Source: Vanessa cardui (taxonomy: Eukaryota > Arthropoda > Insecta > Lepidoptera > Nymphalidae). From it: DNA of 64,000 bases. How positions within the stretch are numbered: position 1 is the stretch's first letter; the number at the start of each line of letters is the position of its first letter. The notes below the pieces were generated by a model that saw only the letters and a program-made list of their open reading frames with translations, did not search any database and had not been told where the DNA came from. Location: positions 7,708,001 through 7,772,000 of the forward strand of contig NC_061153.1 of assembly GCF_905220365.1 (NCBI RefSeq), in the 5' to 3' direction. Shown one piece after another: positions 10,892 to 21,534 of the stretch. The position numbers and the translations under genes were made by a program.

Positions 10892-13800
10892 GAAACCTGA
10901 ACTCCTCTCACTTATTAATTCATTTAAACCTGTCATTATTGCCATCTCTGAGACATGGCTGATTCCCGGCTCTCGTTTTCGGGTACCGGGTTTCTCCTGT
11001 TTGAGGGATGACAGAAATGATGGGTATGCAGGTTGTGCCATCTTGATCAGGCACTCCATTCCCTTCTCCCAAATTTCCTTACCTCCTTTTAGCCAGCAAA
11101 TCAATGCTGTAGCTATCAAAGCCTTCAACATCTCCTTTTTATCTATCTACATTCCTCATCCTAACCCTTCACTTGTTCCTGAATTACACTCCATTTTTTC
11201 TTCCCTCCCAAGCCCTGTTCTTGTTATGGGGGATTTTAATGCCCACCATACATTATGGGGTTCCTATTTCTGTGATGGATTTGCCCCCTTGTTGGTGGAC
11301 ATTGTTGATGATGTAAACTTTTGCATTCTCAATGATGGTTCGCCGACTCGTAGGGTTTATCCTAATCAGAATCCTAATTCTGCTATTGATTTATCCATAG
11401 CATCCCCATCCCTTTCCTCGCAAATATCTTGGAATATCCTTCCATCTACGTTTGGAAGTGATCATTTCCCTATCCTTCTTTCATTAAACAACAGATCCAT
11501 TGCTCCATCCAAATCCTCCCCTCTCCTTAAATATAAACTTAAAAATGCTAACTGGTTAGCATACTCTAACTCTATTGATGTCATGTTAAGCTCCCTCCCT
11601 GATTTTGTGAACGGTGAAAATGCTCTTGCTTACTACGAGCTTTTTCTTAATATTATTAAATCCTCTGCTGATTCCCATTTCCCACAAAAAAATCTTAATA
11701 AAAAAATTTGCATCTCTCCGCCTTGGTGGGATGAAGAGTGTAATTCCTTGGTCCAACAGAGATCTGAAGCCGAAGAGTCATATAATGTATCTATGACTTC
11801 ACAAAATTTTATCAAATATCAGCATATAGATGCCAAAATTAAAAAACTATTTTCCAGAAAGAAAAAACAGGGATGGACCAATTTCTGTGAATCCCTTAGT
11901 CCTCGGTCTCCCCCTCAAACAGTTTGGAGAAATCTTAAGAGATTTCGCCGCTCCCTCGATTCTGATAACCCAAACGCCTATAATCCATCCGTATGGCTTA
12001 ATGATTTTACTACCAAACTTGCTCCCCCCTTTGTTCCATGTCGGGATAGTTTTATAAATTTTACTCAATCATCTTCCTCAGATGATATGGATAGTCCGTT
12101 TACTATCTCAGAGCTACACACAGCTCTGAACGGACTGAAGGACTCGTCACCAGGGGAAGATGGCGTGCCCTACTCCTTTATAATAAACCTCAGTGATAAA
12201 GCTAAATGCGTCTATCTGAATATAATTAATGCTTTTTTCTCAACAGGAATCGTCCCGGAATCTTGGAAGTCCCAAATTATTATCCCCATACTAAAACCGG
12301 GAAAAAGCCCTTTGGACCCCAATTCTTATAGACCCATTGCTTTATCGTCTACACTAGTGAAAGTTACTGAACATCTCCTAAAAAACCGTTTGGAATGGAT
12401 AATGGAAAGCAGAAATATTCTCTCGCCCTCTCAATTTGGCTTTCGAAAGGGTTTGAGCACTCTTGATAGTCTCAGCATTCTTACGACAGACATTCGAATA
12501 GCCTTCTCTAACGGAGAGTACCTTGTGGGTGTTTTTCTAGATATTACTTCTGCATATGATAATGTTCTTCTTCCGGTACTCAGGCAAAAATTGCAACAGC
12601 TGAGTATCCCTCCGAGGATTACTCATTTCATATGTAATCTGCTTTTTTGCAGATCAATTTCTGTTAAATACCAAAATTGTATTCTTCCCCCCAGGATTGT
12701 CTGGAAAGGTCTCCCGCAAGGTTCAGTCCTTAGCCCTCTGCTTTATAGCATTTATACCCATGATCTCGAATTGTCTGTGAATAATTTCTGTAACATACTT
12801 CAATATGCTGATGACATCGTTTTATATTTTAAATCTACATCTGTTGAAAATTTAACTTTGCGATTAAACTCTGCTTTACATTATCTTGACCTATGGCTCT
12901 CTGACCATGGCCTGTCTTTGTCTATTGATAAGACTCAGGCAGTTGTGTTCACTAGAAAAAGACAAATTCCTGTCTTCGACTTGTTTTTTGGGGATCAACG
13001 CATCAACTTTGCCAACAAGACGAAATTTCTAGGCATTATTCTCGACAACAAACTGAATGGAATTTGTCACTCTGAGCATGTTATTAAAAAATGTGAAAGG
13101 GGTATTAACGTCCTTAGAGCAGTCTCAGGAGTCTGGTGGGGAGCTCACCCCTATTCTCTTAAACTACTGTACAATGCAATAGTTCGTAGTCATTTAGACT
13201 ACGGACTATTTGTCTTAGAACCACTTAGTAAATCCGTTTCAGAAAAACTTAATAAAATTCAATACAAATGCCTCAGAATAATCCTAGGAGCTATGAAAAC
13301 TACTCCCACTAACGCTCTGCAGGTTGAATGTGTTGATCCTCCGCTTCAACTGAGAAGACAATTTTTATGCGACCGTTTTGTAGTAAAATCTTTACAGTTA
13401 TCCTCTCATCCTCTTTGGTCCCGTCTAAGCGAACTGTCCCAACTCTGCGTTCGCTCTAGAAGTCCATCCTTATTATTAGACAGTTTTTTAAAATTTACTT
13501 CACTCCCACATCCTATCTTAAGATTCCAGTCAAATCCTCTTTTTTCCACTCCATTTAGATCTCTAGTCTATAATCCGTCAATCATTACAGATCTTGGTCT
13601 TATTAAAGGGGCCCCTGATACAAACTCTAAATTTCAAAGATTTCTTCATCAAAATTGGTCAAATCATTTACTTATATTTACTGATGCCTCTAAACTATCC
13701 CCTGAAAGCTGCGTCGGCTCAGCCTGTTGGATCCCCAAATTCAAAATTGTCCTTCAATTTAAATCCCCTCCTGAATCATCCATCTTTACCGGTGAAGCGA

Positions 13801-14534
13801 TTGCAATTTTAGAAGCCATCGTTTTTGTCCACTCCCATGACCTCAGACACACGATAATTTTGACAGACTCTTTGAGTTGTCTGTTGGCAATTAAGGAAAA
13901 TCCGTTTCGTAGTAAACGAAAGTTTTTCATCATCCTTAAGATCAGGGAAGCATTGTTTTCTTGTCATCAAAAAGGGCTAGATTTATCGCTTGTCTGGATA
14001 CCAAGCCATTCTGGTATTCCCGACAACGATGCAGCAGATTCATTTGCTAAATCTGCGATATCGACTGGCTCTCTTGATCATTTTAAAAACTCAACACAGG
14101 ACTTGTGTGCTCTACCGAAAATTCATCTTGTTAAATCCTGGAACTCTGTTTGGGAAGTTTCATCAAAATCTAAAGGTAGATTTTACGCAAGTCTACAACC
14201 AGTTATTCCGAGGCGACCTTGGTTTTCTCATCACAGGCAAGCTAAACGTTGGGTCACCACAACTATCTGCCGTTTACGCCTTGGACATGCATGTACGCCC
14301 GTTCATCTTTGTAAAATTAGAGTTAGAGATCACTCTTTGTGTGAATGTGGCCTTGACGAAGGTTCCTTATCCCATATACTGTTTTCTTGCCCCAATCTCC
14401 TCCACCCCGTATATGACGTTCTCCCTCCCAAAGTTCCTCGCCCTATTAATGTTGAATGTTTGTTAATGTGTGTGTTTAGTCCACTTTGTAAATTTTTATG
14501 TAAATATATTGAGCGTAATAAAATTAAGTTGTAA
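10842..14534 (+). CDS. I-LINE ORF2: endonuclease, reverse transcriptase, RNase H
   Basis: A single uninterrupted frame. It is open from an ATG at 10779, but the conserved start is MAPIRFLQWNCQS at 10842, which fits the family and its overlap with ORF1. Domains in order: AP endonuclease (QWNCQS, ISETWL, MGDFNAHH, GSDHFPI; roughly the first 230 residues); reverse transcriptase (SPGEDGVPYSF, PNSYRPIALSS, FGFRKGLST, FLDITSAYDNV, GLPQGSVLSPLL, and catalytic YADD encoded at 12804-12815); RNase H (FTDASKLS near 13677, GEAIAILEA, LTDSLSCLLAI, WIPSHSGIPDNDAAD); and a C-terminal Cys/His cluster (CECGLDEGSLSHILFSC). All catalytic residues expected for nicking, polymerisation and RNA removal are visible. 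The gene appears functional; its mate ORF1 carries one shift. Confidence 0.93.
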   Translation: MAPIRFLQWNCQSVRRKKPELLSLINSFKPVIIAISETWLIPGSRFRVPGFSCLRDDRNDGYAGCAILIRHSIPFSQISLPPFSQQINAVAIKAFNISFLSIYIPHPNPSLVPELHSIFSSLPSPVLVMGDFNAHHTLWGSYFCDGFAPLLVDIVDDVNFCILNDGSPTRRVYPNQNPNSAIDLSIASPSLSSQISWNILPSTFGSDHFPILLSLNNRSIAPSKSSPLLKYKLKNANWLAYSNSIDVMLSSLPDFVNGENALAYYELFLNIIKSSADSHFPQKNLNKKICISPPWWDEECNSLVQQRSEAEESYNVSMTSQNFIKYQHIDAKIKKLFSRKKKQGWTNFCESLSPRSPPQTVWRNLKRFRRSLDSDNPNAYNPSVWLNDFTTKLAPPFVPCRDSFINFTQSSSSDDMDSPFTISELHTALNGLKDSSPGEDGVPYSFIINLSDKAKCVYLNIINAFFSTGIVPESWKSQIIIPILKPGKSPLDPNSYRPIALSSTLVKVTEHLLKNRLEWIMESRNILSPSQFGFRKGLSTLDSLSILTTDIRIAFSNGEYLVGVFLDITSAYDNVLLPVLRQKLQQLSIPPRITHFICNLLFCRSISVKYQNCILPPRIVWKGLPQGSVLSPLLYSIYTHDLELSVNNFCNILQYADDIVLYFKSTSVENLTLRLNSALHYLDLWLSDHGLSLSIDKTQAVVFTRKRQIPVFDLFFGDQRINFANKTKFLGIILDNKLNGICHSEHVIKKCERGINVLRAVSGVWWGAHPYSLKLLYNAIVRSHLDYGLFVLEPLSKSVSEKLNKIQYKCLRIILGAMKTTPTNALQVECVDPPLQLRRQFLCDRFVVKSLQLSSHPLWSRLSELSQLCVRSRSPSLLLDSFLKFTSLPHPILRFQSNPLFSTPFRSLVYNPSIITDLGLIKGAPDTNSKFQRFLHQNWSNHLLIFTDASKLSPESCVGSACWIPKFKIVLQFKSPPESSIFTGEAIAILEAIVFVHSHDLRHTIILTDSLSCLLAIKENPFRSKRKFFIILKIREALFSCHQKGLDLSLVWIPSHSGIPDNDAADSFAKSAISTGSLDHFKNSTQDLCALPKIHLVKSWNSVWEVSSKSKGRFYASLQPVIPRRPWFSHHRQAKRWVTTTICRLRLGHACTPVHLCKIRVRDHSLCECGLDEGSLSHILFSCPNLLHPVYDVLPPKVPRPINVECLLMCVFSPLCKFLCKYIERNKIKL

Positions 14535-14829
14535 ATATTTTTGTGATCGTTCTTATTTGATGTCTTAATAATATTGTAATATGTTTATCTAATTATTTAT
14601 ATATTGTATTGTTTTAGGTTATGGGTTAACAGAGAGTCTACTACTATTGTGCCCTTAAAATTAATTTAAGCCTGCAATCTCGACCGCACCGTTCAATCTC
14701 CATCGTGTCTTCTCCATCGCACGTGACATTGGCGAAATAATCTGTGCTCTCTTGGCACAAATAAAAGCCATATATTAAAAAAAAAAAAAAAAAAAAAAAT
14801 TTGGAATAATGAAATGTCATTTCATTACA

Positions 14830-14842
14830 TCTCCCCCCCCAA
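14830..14842 (-). promoter_or_regulatory. Gypsy-2 polypurine tract
   Basis: On the minus strand TTGGGGGGGGAGA directly precedes the first base of the 3' LTR (14829). This is the expected place and composition for the plus-strand primer of an LTR retrotransposon. Confidence 0.8.
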
Positions 14843-14931
14843 GAGCGAAAATTCTAAATAATATAACCTACTATAAACGAAAATTTTAAATAATCTAATC
14901 TACTATAAACGAAAATTCTAAATAATATAAT

Positions 14932-17567
14932 CTAGAAGTTATCTTCATATTCGTTTTCTTCTACCTCATCTGCTGTGATAGGTTGTAATTTTGTAATGTG
15001 AAATAAAGTTGATTCCGTTTTCCTGTTGCCAGTGTCAATCCTATAAATGGAATTTGATATTTTCTCTATTATCTTGAAAGGGCCTATTTTTAATTCGTCT
15101 AATTTCTTTCTATTCAGTCTATTTCCGTTTTCTACATATACACTGTCTCCTATCTCAAACTCTTGCATTTTCCTATTTCTATCAAATATTTTCTTATTGT
15201 ACTTATGGGATTTTATTATATTCTCTAATGCTAATCTTCTATCAGCAATCCACTTGTCTTCGGTTTCTATTGTTTTAATTTCATTTGGTAGAATACTAAC
15301 ATTCGTTCCGTCCAGTAAATATTTTGGTGCAAAACCTGTAACAGAGTGGTCTGTTTCATTATATTTCTCTATACATTCTCTTGCTATTGTTGTCCATGTT
15401 CTCTTATTATTTTTCTCATTTATTTTACATCTTATTTTATTAACAATTGTTTGGTTTAATCGTTCGTTCAAGCCGTTCGAGAATGGTGTATTCACAGCTG
15501 TAAAAATTAGTTTAATGTTATTCTCCTGCAAATGTTGTTTAAATTATATTGAATTGATGCCTGGATATTGATCTGTCAGAATTATTCCAATCTCATCTGT
15601 CTCTAGTACTTTCTTTGTTAATTTTATAAAGTCACTTGCGTTCTGTGTTTTGAAGTTGTAATAAAAGCATATCTTGTATAGTGGTCTACTAAAAGGTGTA
15701 AGTATTTTTTTGTGGACCTAGATCCCCCGAAGCCACCTATAGTATCTATTGACATTATTTCAAATGGTTTGGTCGCTGGTCCCAGTTGTGACATTAACCC
15801 AAATTTTCCTTGACATCTTGACTTATTTTTTATGCATATTTCACATGTTTTACAAATATTTATTATATTTTTTGTTAGGTTTTTAGCTGTATATATTGGA
15901 CTTATTTTTTTCTGTAATTGTCTAATTCCAATATGACAATAGTCTTCATGCACCTTTTTTATTAATTCTTTACTAAATTTTTCTGAGAGTATAATCTTTT
16001 CATGTTTCTTTATTTTTTTATAATAGATTTTATTTTTTTGTAGTAAATTTTGTTTCTTTTCTTTTATTGTTTCATTTTTCTCTTGATCTTCAACTATATC
16101 TTTCATTTGTATTAAATTAACTATTTTCAATAATTCCTCATTGTTATCTTCTGATTCTAATACAGGGTTTCGGCTCAAGCAATCTGCTTCTATATTTTCT
16201 TTACCAGGTATATATTTTACTGTAAAGTCATATTGAGATAAGTAATATGTGAGGTCACCCAATTCTTCATCTGTCCTGCATTTAATATTCATGTTTTCTA
16301 AAGGTTTGTGGTCAGAGTAAATAGTGAAATGTTTCCCAATTAGCCAATGTTGCCAGTATTTAACCGCTTCTTTCATAGCAAAACATTCCAAATAAATAGC
16401 CTTTTTCCGTTTTTGAGATTCGTTTAGTTTTTTTGAAAAATATGCAACTGGTTTGTCTTTAACATCTAGTTGTGTCTGTTTTAATATTGCCCCAATACCC
16501 TCTAAAGAGGCATCTGTAAAGATTTTTATTGGTAAGTCTTTATCGAATATTTCCAACACAGGTTGAGAACATAAATATCTTTTTATTTGATTAAATGATT
16601 CTTCACACTTCTCTGACCATACAAACTTTTCATTTTTTCTTAATAAATTGTGTAACGGGTCTAAAATAATTGCGCTTCTTGGTATGTATTCATGGTAGAA
16701 GTTTATTTTTCCCAAAAATTGTCTGATGTTCTTTTGTGTCTTAGGAGTTGGAAAATTTTTAATTGAGATCAAATTGTCTTTTAGTGGTCTTACTGAGTTG
16801 TTCTGAATTACATGCCCGAGGTACTTTACTGAGTCTGAAGCAAACATACATTTTTTAAACTTTAATCTAATGCCTTCTTTTATTATTCCTTCTAATACAT
16901 TTCTTATGTGTCTTATATGGTCTTCGAAGGTGGTTGAGTATATAAGAATATCATCAATATAATTTACAGAATATCCTGTGCGTTTGTGCTTTCTTAGAAT
17001 ATTGCTTAAAATTCTCTGAAAAATAGCTGGTGATGTTTTTAAGCCAAAAGGAAGGCAGGTCCACTGAAAGTGGCCATCTTGCGTCACAAATCCTGTTTTA
17101 CTTCTATCTTCTACCCGTAGTGGTATAGCCCAAAAAGCTGAGTTTATATCGAGTGTAGTAAAATACTTACAATTTCTAGTTTTAATAATCAAATCATCTA
17201 TTAATGGGAAAGGTTGAGCTTGCGGTACAACAATTTTATTCAGTTCCCTGAAGTCTACACATAAGCGGGATTTTCTATTTTCACCTTTTTTAAATGCCAA
17301 TGTCACTGGAGCTGCGAAAGGACTGTAGGATTCTTCTATTAAATTATTCTTTAATAACATGGATATTTGCTCTTCGATTTCTAATTTATCTTCTATTGTA
17401 CATCTGTATGGTCTTTTACTGCAGTATCTATTTGTTAGTAAATCTATGTGAGCTTCATAATCTCTGACTGATCCTATATCATATTTGTCCTTAGCGAAAA
17501 TTGTTTTATATTCCTTTAATATTTTCTCTATCTCAATTTTCTTTTCATTATCTAAATGGTCTGTCAT
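14932..17567 (-). pseudogene. Gypsy-2 pol: reverse transcriptase, RNase H, integrase
   Basis: A 647-residue frame (17567-15624) carries RT motifs CVDFRELN, LPFGLKTSPAIFQ and the catalytic YIDD at about 203-206, then RNase H (IFTDASLEGIG, YSDHKPLE, PGKENIEADCLSR), then the integrase zinc-binding part (HEDYCHIG, CKTCEIC) and the first catalytic Asp (SIDTIGG). The frame breaks near 15624. The integrase core continues in another frame, where an in-frame TAA follows YPGINSI just before 15531. The C-terminal part (15531-14932) keeps NERLNQTI and a chromatin-facing tail. Two lesions in integrase make it non-functional, while RT and RNase H look intact. It is reached from protease by a further shift, see the protease entry. 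Confidence 0.88.
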
Positions 17568-17598
17568 ACTTACAAATTCTTCTGTTTCTATGTGTTCA

Positions 17599-18020
17599 TT
17601 AAAATTTATTGCAAATGTTTTTTATATTATTTTCTTCATTTCTGTTATCTTTAGACATTTCATCTATTTTATTTGTTATTTTCTTTTGTTCTATTTGCAA
17701 GTCCTCATTTTGAGTTAATTTGAATTTCTTTATCATATCCAATCCGATTATAAAATCATCAAAATCCTCATTTTCTACTATATACACATCCACCTCTTCT
17801 TCTATATCAAATATTTTTATTTTTATTGTTATCAAGCCATCTGTTTTTTTCACACCATTAACCGTTTTCATGTATGCTATATTCACATTTTCCTTTTTTT
17901 CTTTTAATTTAATCAGTCTTGAATTTATTAAAGAGATCTGTGAGCCTGAATCATAAATACCGCTCACTTCTAATTTTTCTTCTAATAAAAGTTTGATCTT
18001 GATTAATGGTGTACTTACTC
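17599..18020 (-). CDS. Gypsy-2 protease, in the -1 frame from gag
   Basis: A retropepsin-type aspartic protease is read in the -1 frame relative to gag. Its active site is YDSGSQISLI (D-S-G), and FIIGLDMIKKF near the second half matches the flap-distal region of the family. The frame has no need of its own ATG: it is open from the gag slippery site at 18021-18027 and stops at 17599. A second AAAAAAC, also in phase, lies at 17617-17623 near its end, but the -1 frame there meets a stop within a few codons, whereas the pol frame is +1. A one-base lesion at the protease-pol junction is therefore likely. Confidence 0.8.
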
Positions 18021-19136
18021 GTTTTTTTTCTCAGTGTTTATATCTACTTCAATTATGGAGTTGTTATTTACATTCCTGGGTTTAAAAACCTTTTCAGATT
18101 CATATTTATTTTTCTTGAACCAACATGACTCCTCCGGATGATATCTAATTCCTTTGTCCAGAGATTCACAGGTCTTACATGGCTTCTTATCATTAGTTTT
18201 ATTTTTATAAAGGAATGTACCGCTTTTTATTGTAGTTGAGTTTTTCTTGTACATCATACCTTCATATTTTCTTATCTCATTGAACAAATCAGTAGTGTCA
18301 TTGAGTTCATCCCTGTTTAATTTATTTAATATAAACCCAGGTAAACCCGTTGCAATAAGATCTATCATTGTTTTAGAGTCTATAGATTTATTTATATCTA
18401 GTAGAAGTCTTTCTTTTTTTATAGCGTAATCAATTAGTAGTCCTTCTTTATATCTGAATGCAAGAGCATATGTGACTATATCCCATCGTCGGTTTTTAAA
18501 AGTTTCTAAAAATTTGTCTTTCCATTCAGTCCACTGTGCATTTATTGTAAGTTTTATGGTCATTGAGCTATACCAATCCAAACAAGATTTTTCTAAAAAC
18601 AACCTCAATATGTCTATTTTTGTTTCATCTTTTGATATGTTAAAGCGCTCATATTCTTTTTCAAAACTCTCGATCCATTGCATTGCATTAGGGTTCTTAC
18701 TTGTGAATTTTTCAATAATAAATTTCTCTGAAATATGTTTTAGGTTATCTTGATTTTCTTTCTTCGTAGTAGTTTCTATTAATTTTTCCAAGATATATTG
18801 CAAATTGTCACTTTTGTCTACTGGTTGTTTTAAGCTCATTTCTTCTAAATATTGATCTAAAAATTGCATATTACCTTCTTCATCTAGATATGTTTTCTTA
18901 AGATCTTCATCCAATTTTATCCATATTTTTCTACTTTGATGCCTTTTCTTTATGCTATTTTTTATTTTTGAGAAAGTGTTCATCTTGATAATATATGTAT
19001 GATGAGTCACCGGCTTCAGCTCCTCAGGTAAAACATAACATTTTCCTTCTTCTGTAGATATCGAGGTTATGGCTAATATATTAGATTTGCCATCATTTGA
19101 GGCTATCATCGTAAATTCGAATTGCAGCCGGTCCAT
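18015..19136 (-). CDS. Gypsy-2 gag polyprotein
   Basis: A 373-residue structural protein. I take the start as MDRLQFEF at 19136, because the longer open frame runs up into the 5' LTR. The central part has a retrotransposon-gag fold signature (WIESFEKEYERF, LFLEKSCLDWYSSM, WTEWKDKFLETF). A single Cys/His cluster (PCKTCESLDKGIRYHPEESC) near the C-terminus is a zinc-knuckle variant. It is Lys-rich and intact. Its last codons read GAG AAA AAA AAC GAG TAA, which contain a -1 frameshift site giving access to protease. Confidence 0.85.
   Translation of the reverse strand: MDRLQFEFTMIASNDGKSNILAITSISTEEGKCYVLPEELKPVTHHTYIIKMNTFSKIKNSIKKRHQSRKIWIKLDEDLKKTYLDEEGNMQFLDQYLEEMSLKQPVDKSDNLQYILEKLIETTTKKENQDNLKHISEKFIIEKFTSKNPNAMQWIESFEKEYERFNISKDETKIDILRLFLEKSCLDWYSSMTIKLTINAQWTEWKDKFLETFKNRRWDIVTYALAFRYKEGLLIDYAIKKERLLLDINKSIDSKTMIDLIATGLPGFILNKLNRDELNDTTDLFNEIRKYEGMMYKKNSTTIKSGTFLYKNKTNDKKPCKTCESLDKGIRYHPEESCWFKKNKYESEKVFKPRNVNNNSIIEVDINTEKKNE
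18021..18027 (-). promoter_or_regulatory. Programmed -1 frameshift heptamer A AAA AAC at gag end
   Basis: On the minus strand the gag frame reads AAA AAA AAC GAG TAA. The heptamer A AAA AAC fits the X XXY YYZ rule in the correct phase, six bases upstream of the gag stop, and the -1 frame leads straight into the protease. Downstream structure was not evaluated. Confidence 0.75.
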
Positions 19137-19160
19137 TTTAGCTAACGAAAATGTCGTTTT

Positions 19161-19503
19161 ATAAGATAGGTTATTGAGGATGCTCAAAATGAACCACAAA
19201 TTGTTTCTCTGAAAATACAAAGTTTTGTTTTATTTAACACGCCTTTACAATATCATTAAACTATTACAATTATACATTTATCTTACCTGAAAATACAAAG
19301 AAACGACATTTAAAGTTCACTAATATCGCCTCCTCTATTATATCTTTTTATTTTCTGACAAAATCAAAGTTCAAAATAATCTAAACGTTATCCGTCATTC
19401 TGTCATTCAACCATCAAAATGCGCGGCAAACTGACTTTCAGTTACAGATTAAAAACGCGCGGAGCGCAGCAAATTTGGAATAATGAAATGTCATTTCATT
19501 ACA
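19161..19503 (-). repeat. Gypsy-2 5' LTR
   Basis: A 343-bp LTR, complete, starting TGTAATGAAATG at 19503 (minus strand) and followed by gag. It is flanked on the outside by AGTAT at 19504-19508. No primer-binding site beginning TGG was found just inside it, so the primer tRNA is unknown. Confidence 0.9.
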
Positions 19504-19508
19504 AGTAT

Positions 19509-19802
19509 ATCCTGCCTGGAAGTCAAAAGTTATTAATTCCACGCTTTTTTATCATCTACAAAATCTTGTATCGAATAATACGCCATTTTTTATAAACTAT
19601 TTAAATTTACGAGACGGCAAAGTTAAAAATGTCTGCGGAATTTTATTATAGAAATGGATACCTTGCCCCAAGAAAGATTTATTGACTTTGCGGAGTCGGA
19701 AACTTGGCGTTATAAGCTTATCCTTACTTCTAGTGCATATACAATGATTATCACGGATTTTATCAAAGTGATCAATGTTACTGTGAATATACATTATTAT
19801 AT
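19509..19802 (-). pseudogene. LINE-Z RT C-terminus (piece 2)
   Basis: The minus strand codes for the C-terminal end of a jockey/CR1-type reverse transcriptase: IMYIHSNIDHF, TRSKDKLI, GIHFYNKIP, followed by degenerate sequence with stops and a partial DKKAW-like end. It joins the RT body at 20039 once the 229-bp plus-strand insertion is removed, and joins the 3' UTR at 8862 once Gypsy-2 is removed. Stops and frame changes show it is dead. Confidence 0.75.
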
Positions 19803-20031
19803 ATACCTGTTGACTTCCAAGCAGGATACATTGATTGAAATAATTGTATTTAATTAACATGACGTTGTATTTTTAAATGTTAAAAAAGAGTAACTACTGA
19901 GTTTCTTGCCGGTTCTTTTCGGTAGAATCTACTTTCCGAACCGGTGGTAGCTTCACTTAATTGTAAAATGACGATTCAAAAGTGCTTATAAAAGCCTACT
20001 TGAATAAAGTTTATTTTGATTTTGATTTTTG
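19803..20031 (+). mobile_element. 5'-truncated LINE 3' end inserted in LINE-Z
   Basis: A 229-bp plus-strand 3' end of the same LINE family. It starts at about ACCTGTTGACTTCC, contains GAGTAACTACTGAG and GAACCGGTGGTAGC, and ends TTTTGATTTTGATTTTTG. It is flanked by ATTATAT (19796-19802 and 20032-20038). Removing it restores a continuous LINE-Z protein alignment across the site. Confidence 0.8.
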
Positions 20032-20038
20032 ATTATAT

Positions 20039-21531
20039 TGTTGTAAATATATTGCGACGCAACTGAGTATTCCTACTCTGTTAAAAACATCCCGAAGAGA
20101 GTCTCTAGCTCCAAGATTATAAATAAACCGAATTGCTCTCTTTTGTAAAATAAAGTCAGATTCAATGTCTGCAGCGTTACCCCGAAGTAACATGCCATAT
20201 GACATAATACTGTGAAAATAACCAAAATAAACTAAACGAGCGGTATCAATATCAGTTAGTTGTCTAACTTTTCTAACCGCGTATGCTGCGGAGCTGAGTC
20301 TTCCTGTTAGGGACGACAATTGGGGACTCCACTGAAGTCTGGAATCCAATTCTATTCTATACAAGAACACCGTAGTATCGGCTACATCAAGCGGGCCACC
20401 GCTTAAAGATATATTATAATTTTGCTTTCTAACATTGGGTAGGGTAAAAACTACACATTTTGTTTTTTGAGTATTCAAAACCAAATTATTTACTTTAAAC
20501 CAATCTTGTATCTGTGATAATGCACCGTGCACATCGTCATAGTCATTTTTTCCTGTCCATCTTAAAAATCAGTGAAGTATCGTCAGCAAACAGTACTATA
20601 TCACAAATACCTTTAACAAAGAAAGGAAGGTCATTTATATATACTAGAAATAGAAAGGGAGCCAAAATTGAACGTTGTGGAACACCCATTTTTAACATAG
20701 ATACAGTAGACTTTATTCCATTAATGAAAACTTGCTGGATTCTTTGACTTAAGTATGAAGCAATGAGATCAAGAGCCCTACCTTTAGCGCCGTAATATTT
20801 GAGCTTATAAAGAAGCGTCTCGTGTTCTACACAATCAAATGCTTTAGACAAATCACAGAAAACTCCAATAGCATTCTGTGATTTCTCCCAAGCATCGTAA
20901 ATATGCTTAGAAGAAGAAGAAGCGCAATTCCCGCATCAGTTGTTGATCGACCTCTTGTAAAACCAAATTGCTCACTATGAAAAATGGTATTTGTACAAAA
21001 TGGATAAGTAAGTAAGTAATACGAAAATTTTACTTAAAGATGGGAGTATTGAAATAGGCCTGTTATTACTGGGATCGCGTCTATTTCCATTCTTAAAAAG
21101 TTGTAAGACTTTACTACATTTTAACAAGTTAGGAAATGAACCCGTGTCCAAACTCTTGTTAAAAATTACTGCTATATACGGAGCAATATCGTGTATAATG
21201 TTATAAATTATGAATTTTACCGAAATGCCCCATACGTCGTTAGTTTTTTTAATATTGAGTGTTTTAAATACTTTTATAACATCCATTGCAGAAACTGTTT
21301 CAATAACGCATTTAGAAACATTTTTATTTAATAATCTAGCTGCGTCTAATGTAGATGATTTTAAATGAGATGTTATTTTATTAGATATAATAATAATAAT
21401 AAAAACAGAGATGTTGTGTACTCCGTATGTTATATGGTAGGTATGTTATCAAAGAACATTTCAAATAAATTTGTAACTTCTAATTCAGAATTTGTGTATT
21501 TACTTATATTATTTTTATTAAAGACTTAGCA
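20039..21531 (-). pseudogene. LINE-Z reverse transcriptase (piece 3)
   Basis: Fragments of a LINE reverse transcriptase run along the minus strand: NRPISILPSLSKIF (near 21070), MSKAFDCVEHETLLYKL (20850), GVPQRSILAPFLF, the catalytic FADDTSL (near 20590), then KTKCVVF, LSSAAYAVRKVRQLTD and FILQKRAIRFIY. At least two frame changes and several stops interrupt it. The 5' part near 21300-21531 is badly eroded. The upstream end is cut at the TAA duplication of the Academ-like element and continues at 28967. Motif wording fits the Zenon/CR1-like LINEs common in Lepidoptera; the clade is inferred. Confidence 0.8.
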
Positions 21532-21534
21532 TAA

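Larger units (their letters stand above)
9202..14798 (+). mobile_element. I-clade LINE, full length and nearly intact
   Basis: A non-LTR retrotransposon inserted into the Gypsy-2 3' LTR. It has a 270-bp 5' UTR, ORF1 with CCHC knuckles, a 1,200-residue ORF2 with endonuclease, RT and RNase H, a 3' UTR of about 240 bp, and a poly-A tail of about 22 A ending at about 14798. The flanking duplication AATTTGGAATA is perfect. RNase H after RT together with a CCHC-bearing ORF1 places it in the I group. A perfect target duplication, an uninterrupted ORF2 and a pure A tail indicate a recent insertion. Confidence 0.9.
8868..19503 (-). mobile_element. Gypsy-2 LTR retrotransposon, minus strand
   Basis: A complete Gypsy-type element lies between AGTAT target duplications. 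The 5' LTR is at 19161-19503, followed by gag, protease, RT/RNase H/integrase, a G-rich polypurine tract (14830-14842) and the 3' LTR, which is split by an I-clade LINE (8868-9201 plus 14809-14829). The LTRs begin TGTAATGAAATG and end CTATCTTAT. Comparing their shared part by eye I count four substitutions and one 12-bp indel over about 330 bp, so the insertion is fairly young but older than the BEL element. No envelope gene is present between integrase and the 3' LTR. Confidence 0.9.

Noticed and set aside
19509..20031. A twin-primed (5'-inverted) LINE insertion, because a minus-strand RT end abuts a plus-strand 3' UTR
   Set aside because: ATTATAT duplications at 19796-19802 and 20032-20038 bracket only the plus-strand part, and removing it restores a continuous LINE-Z protein. 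A simple truncated insertion explains the layout better.
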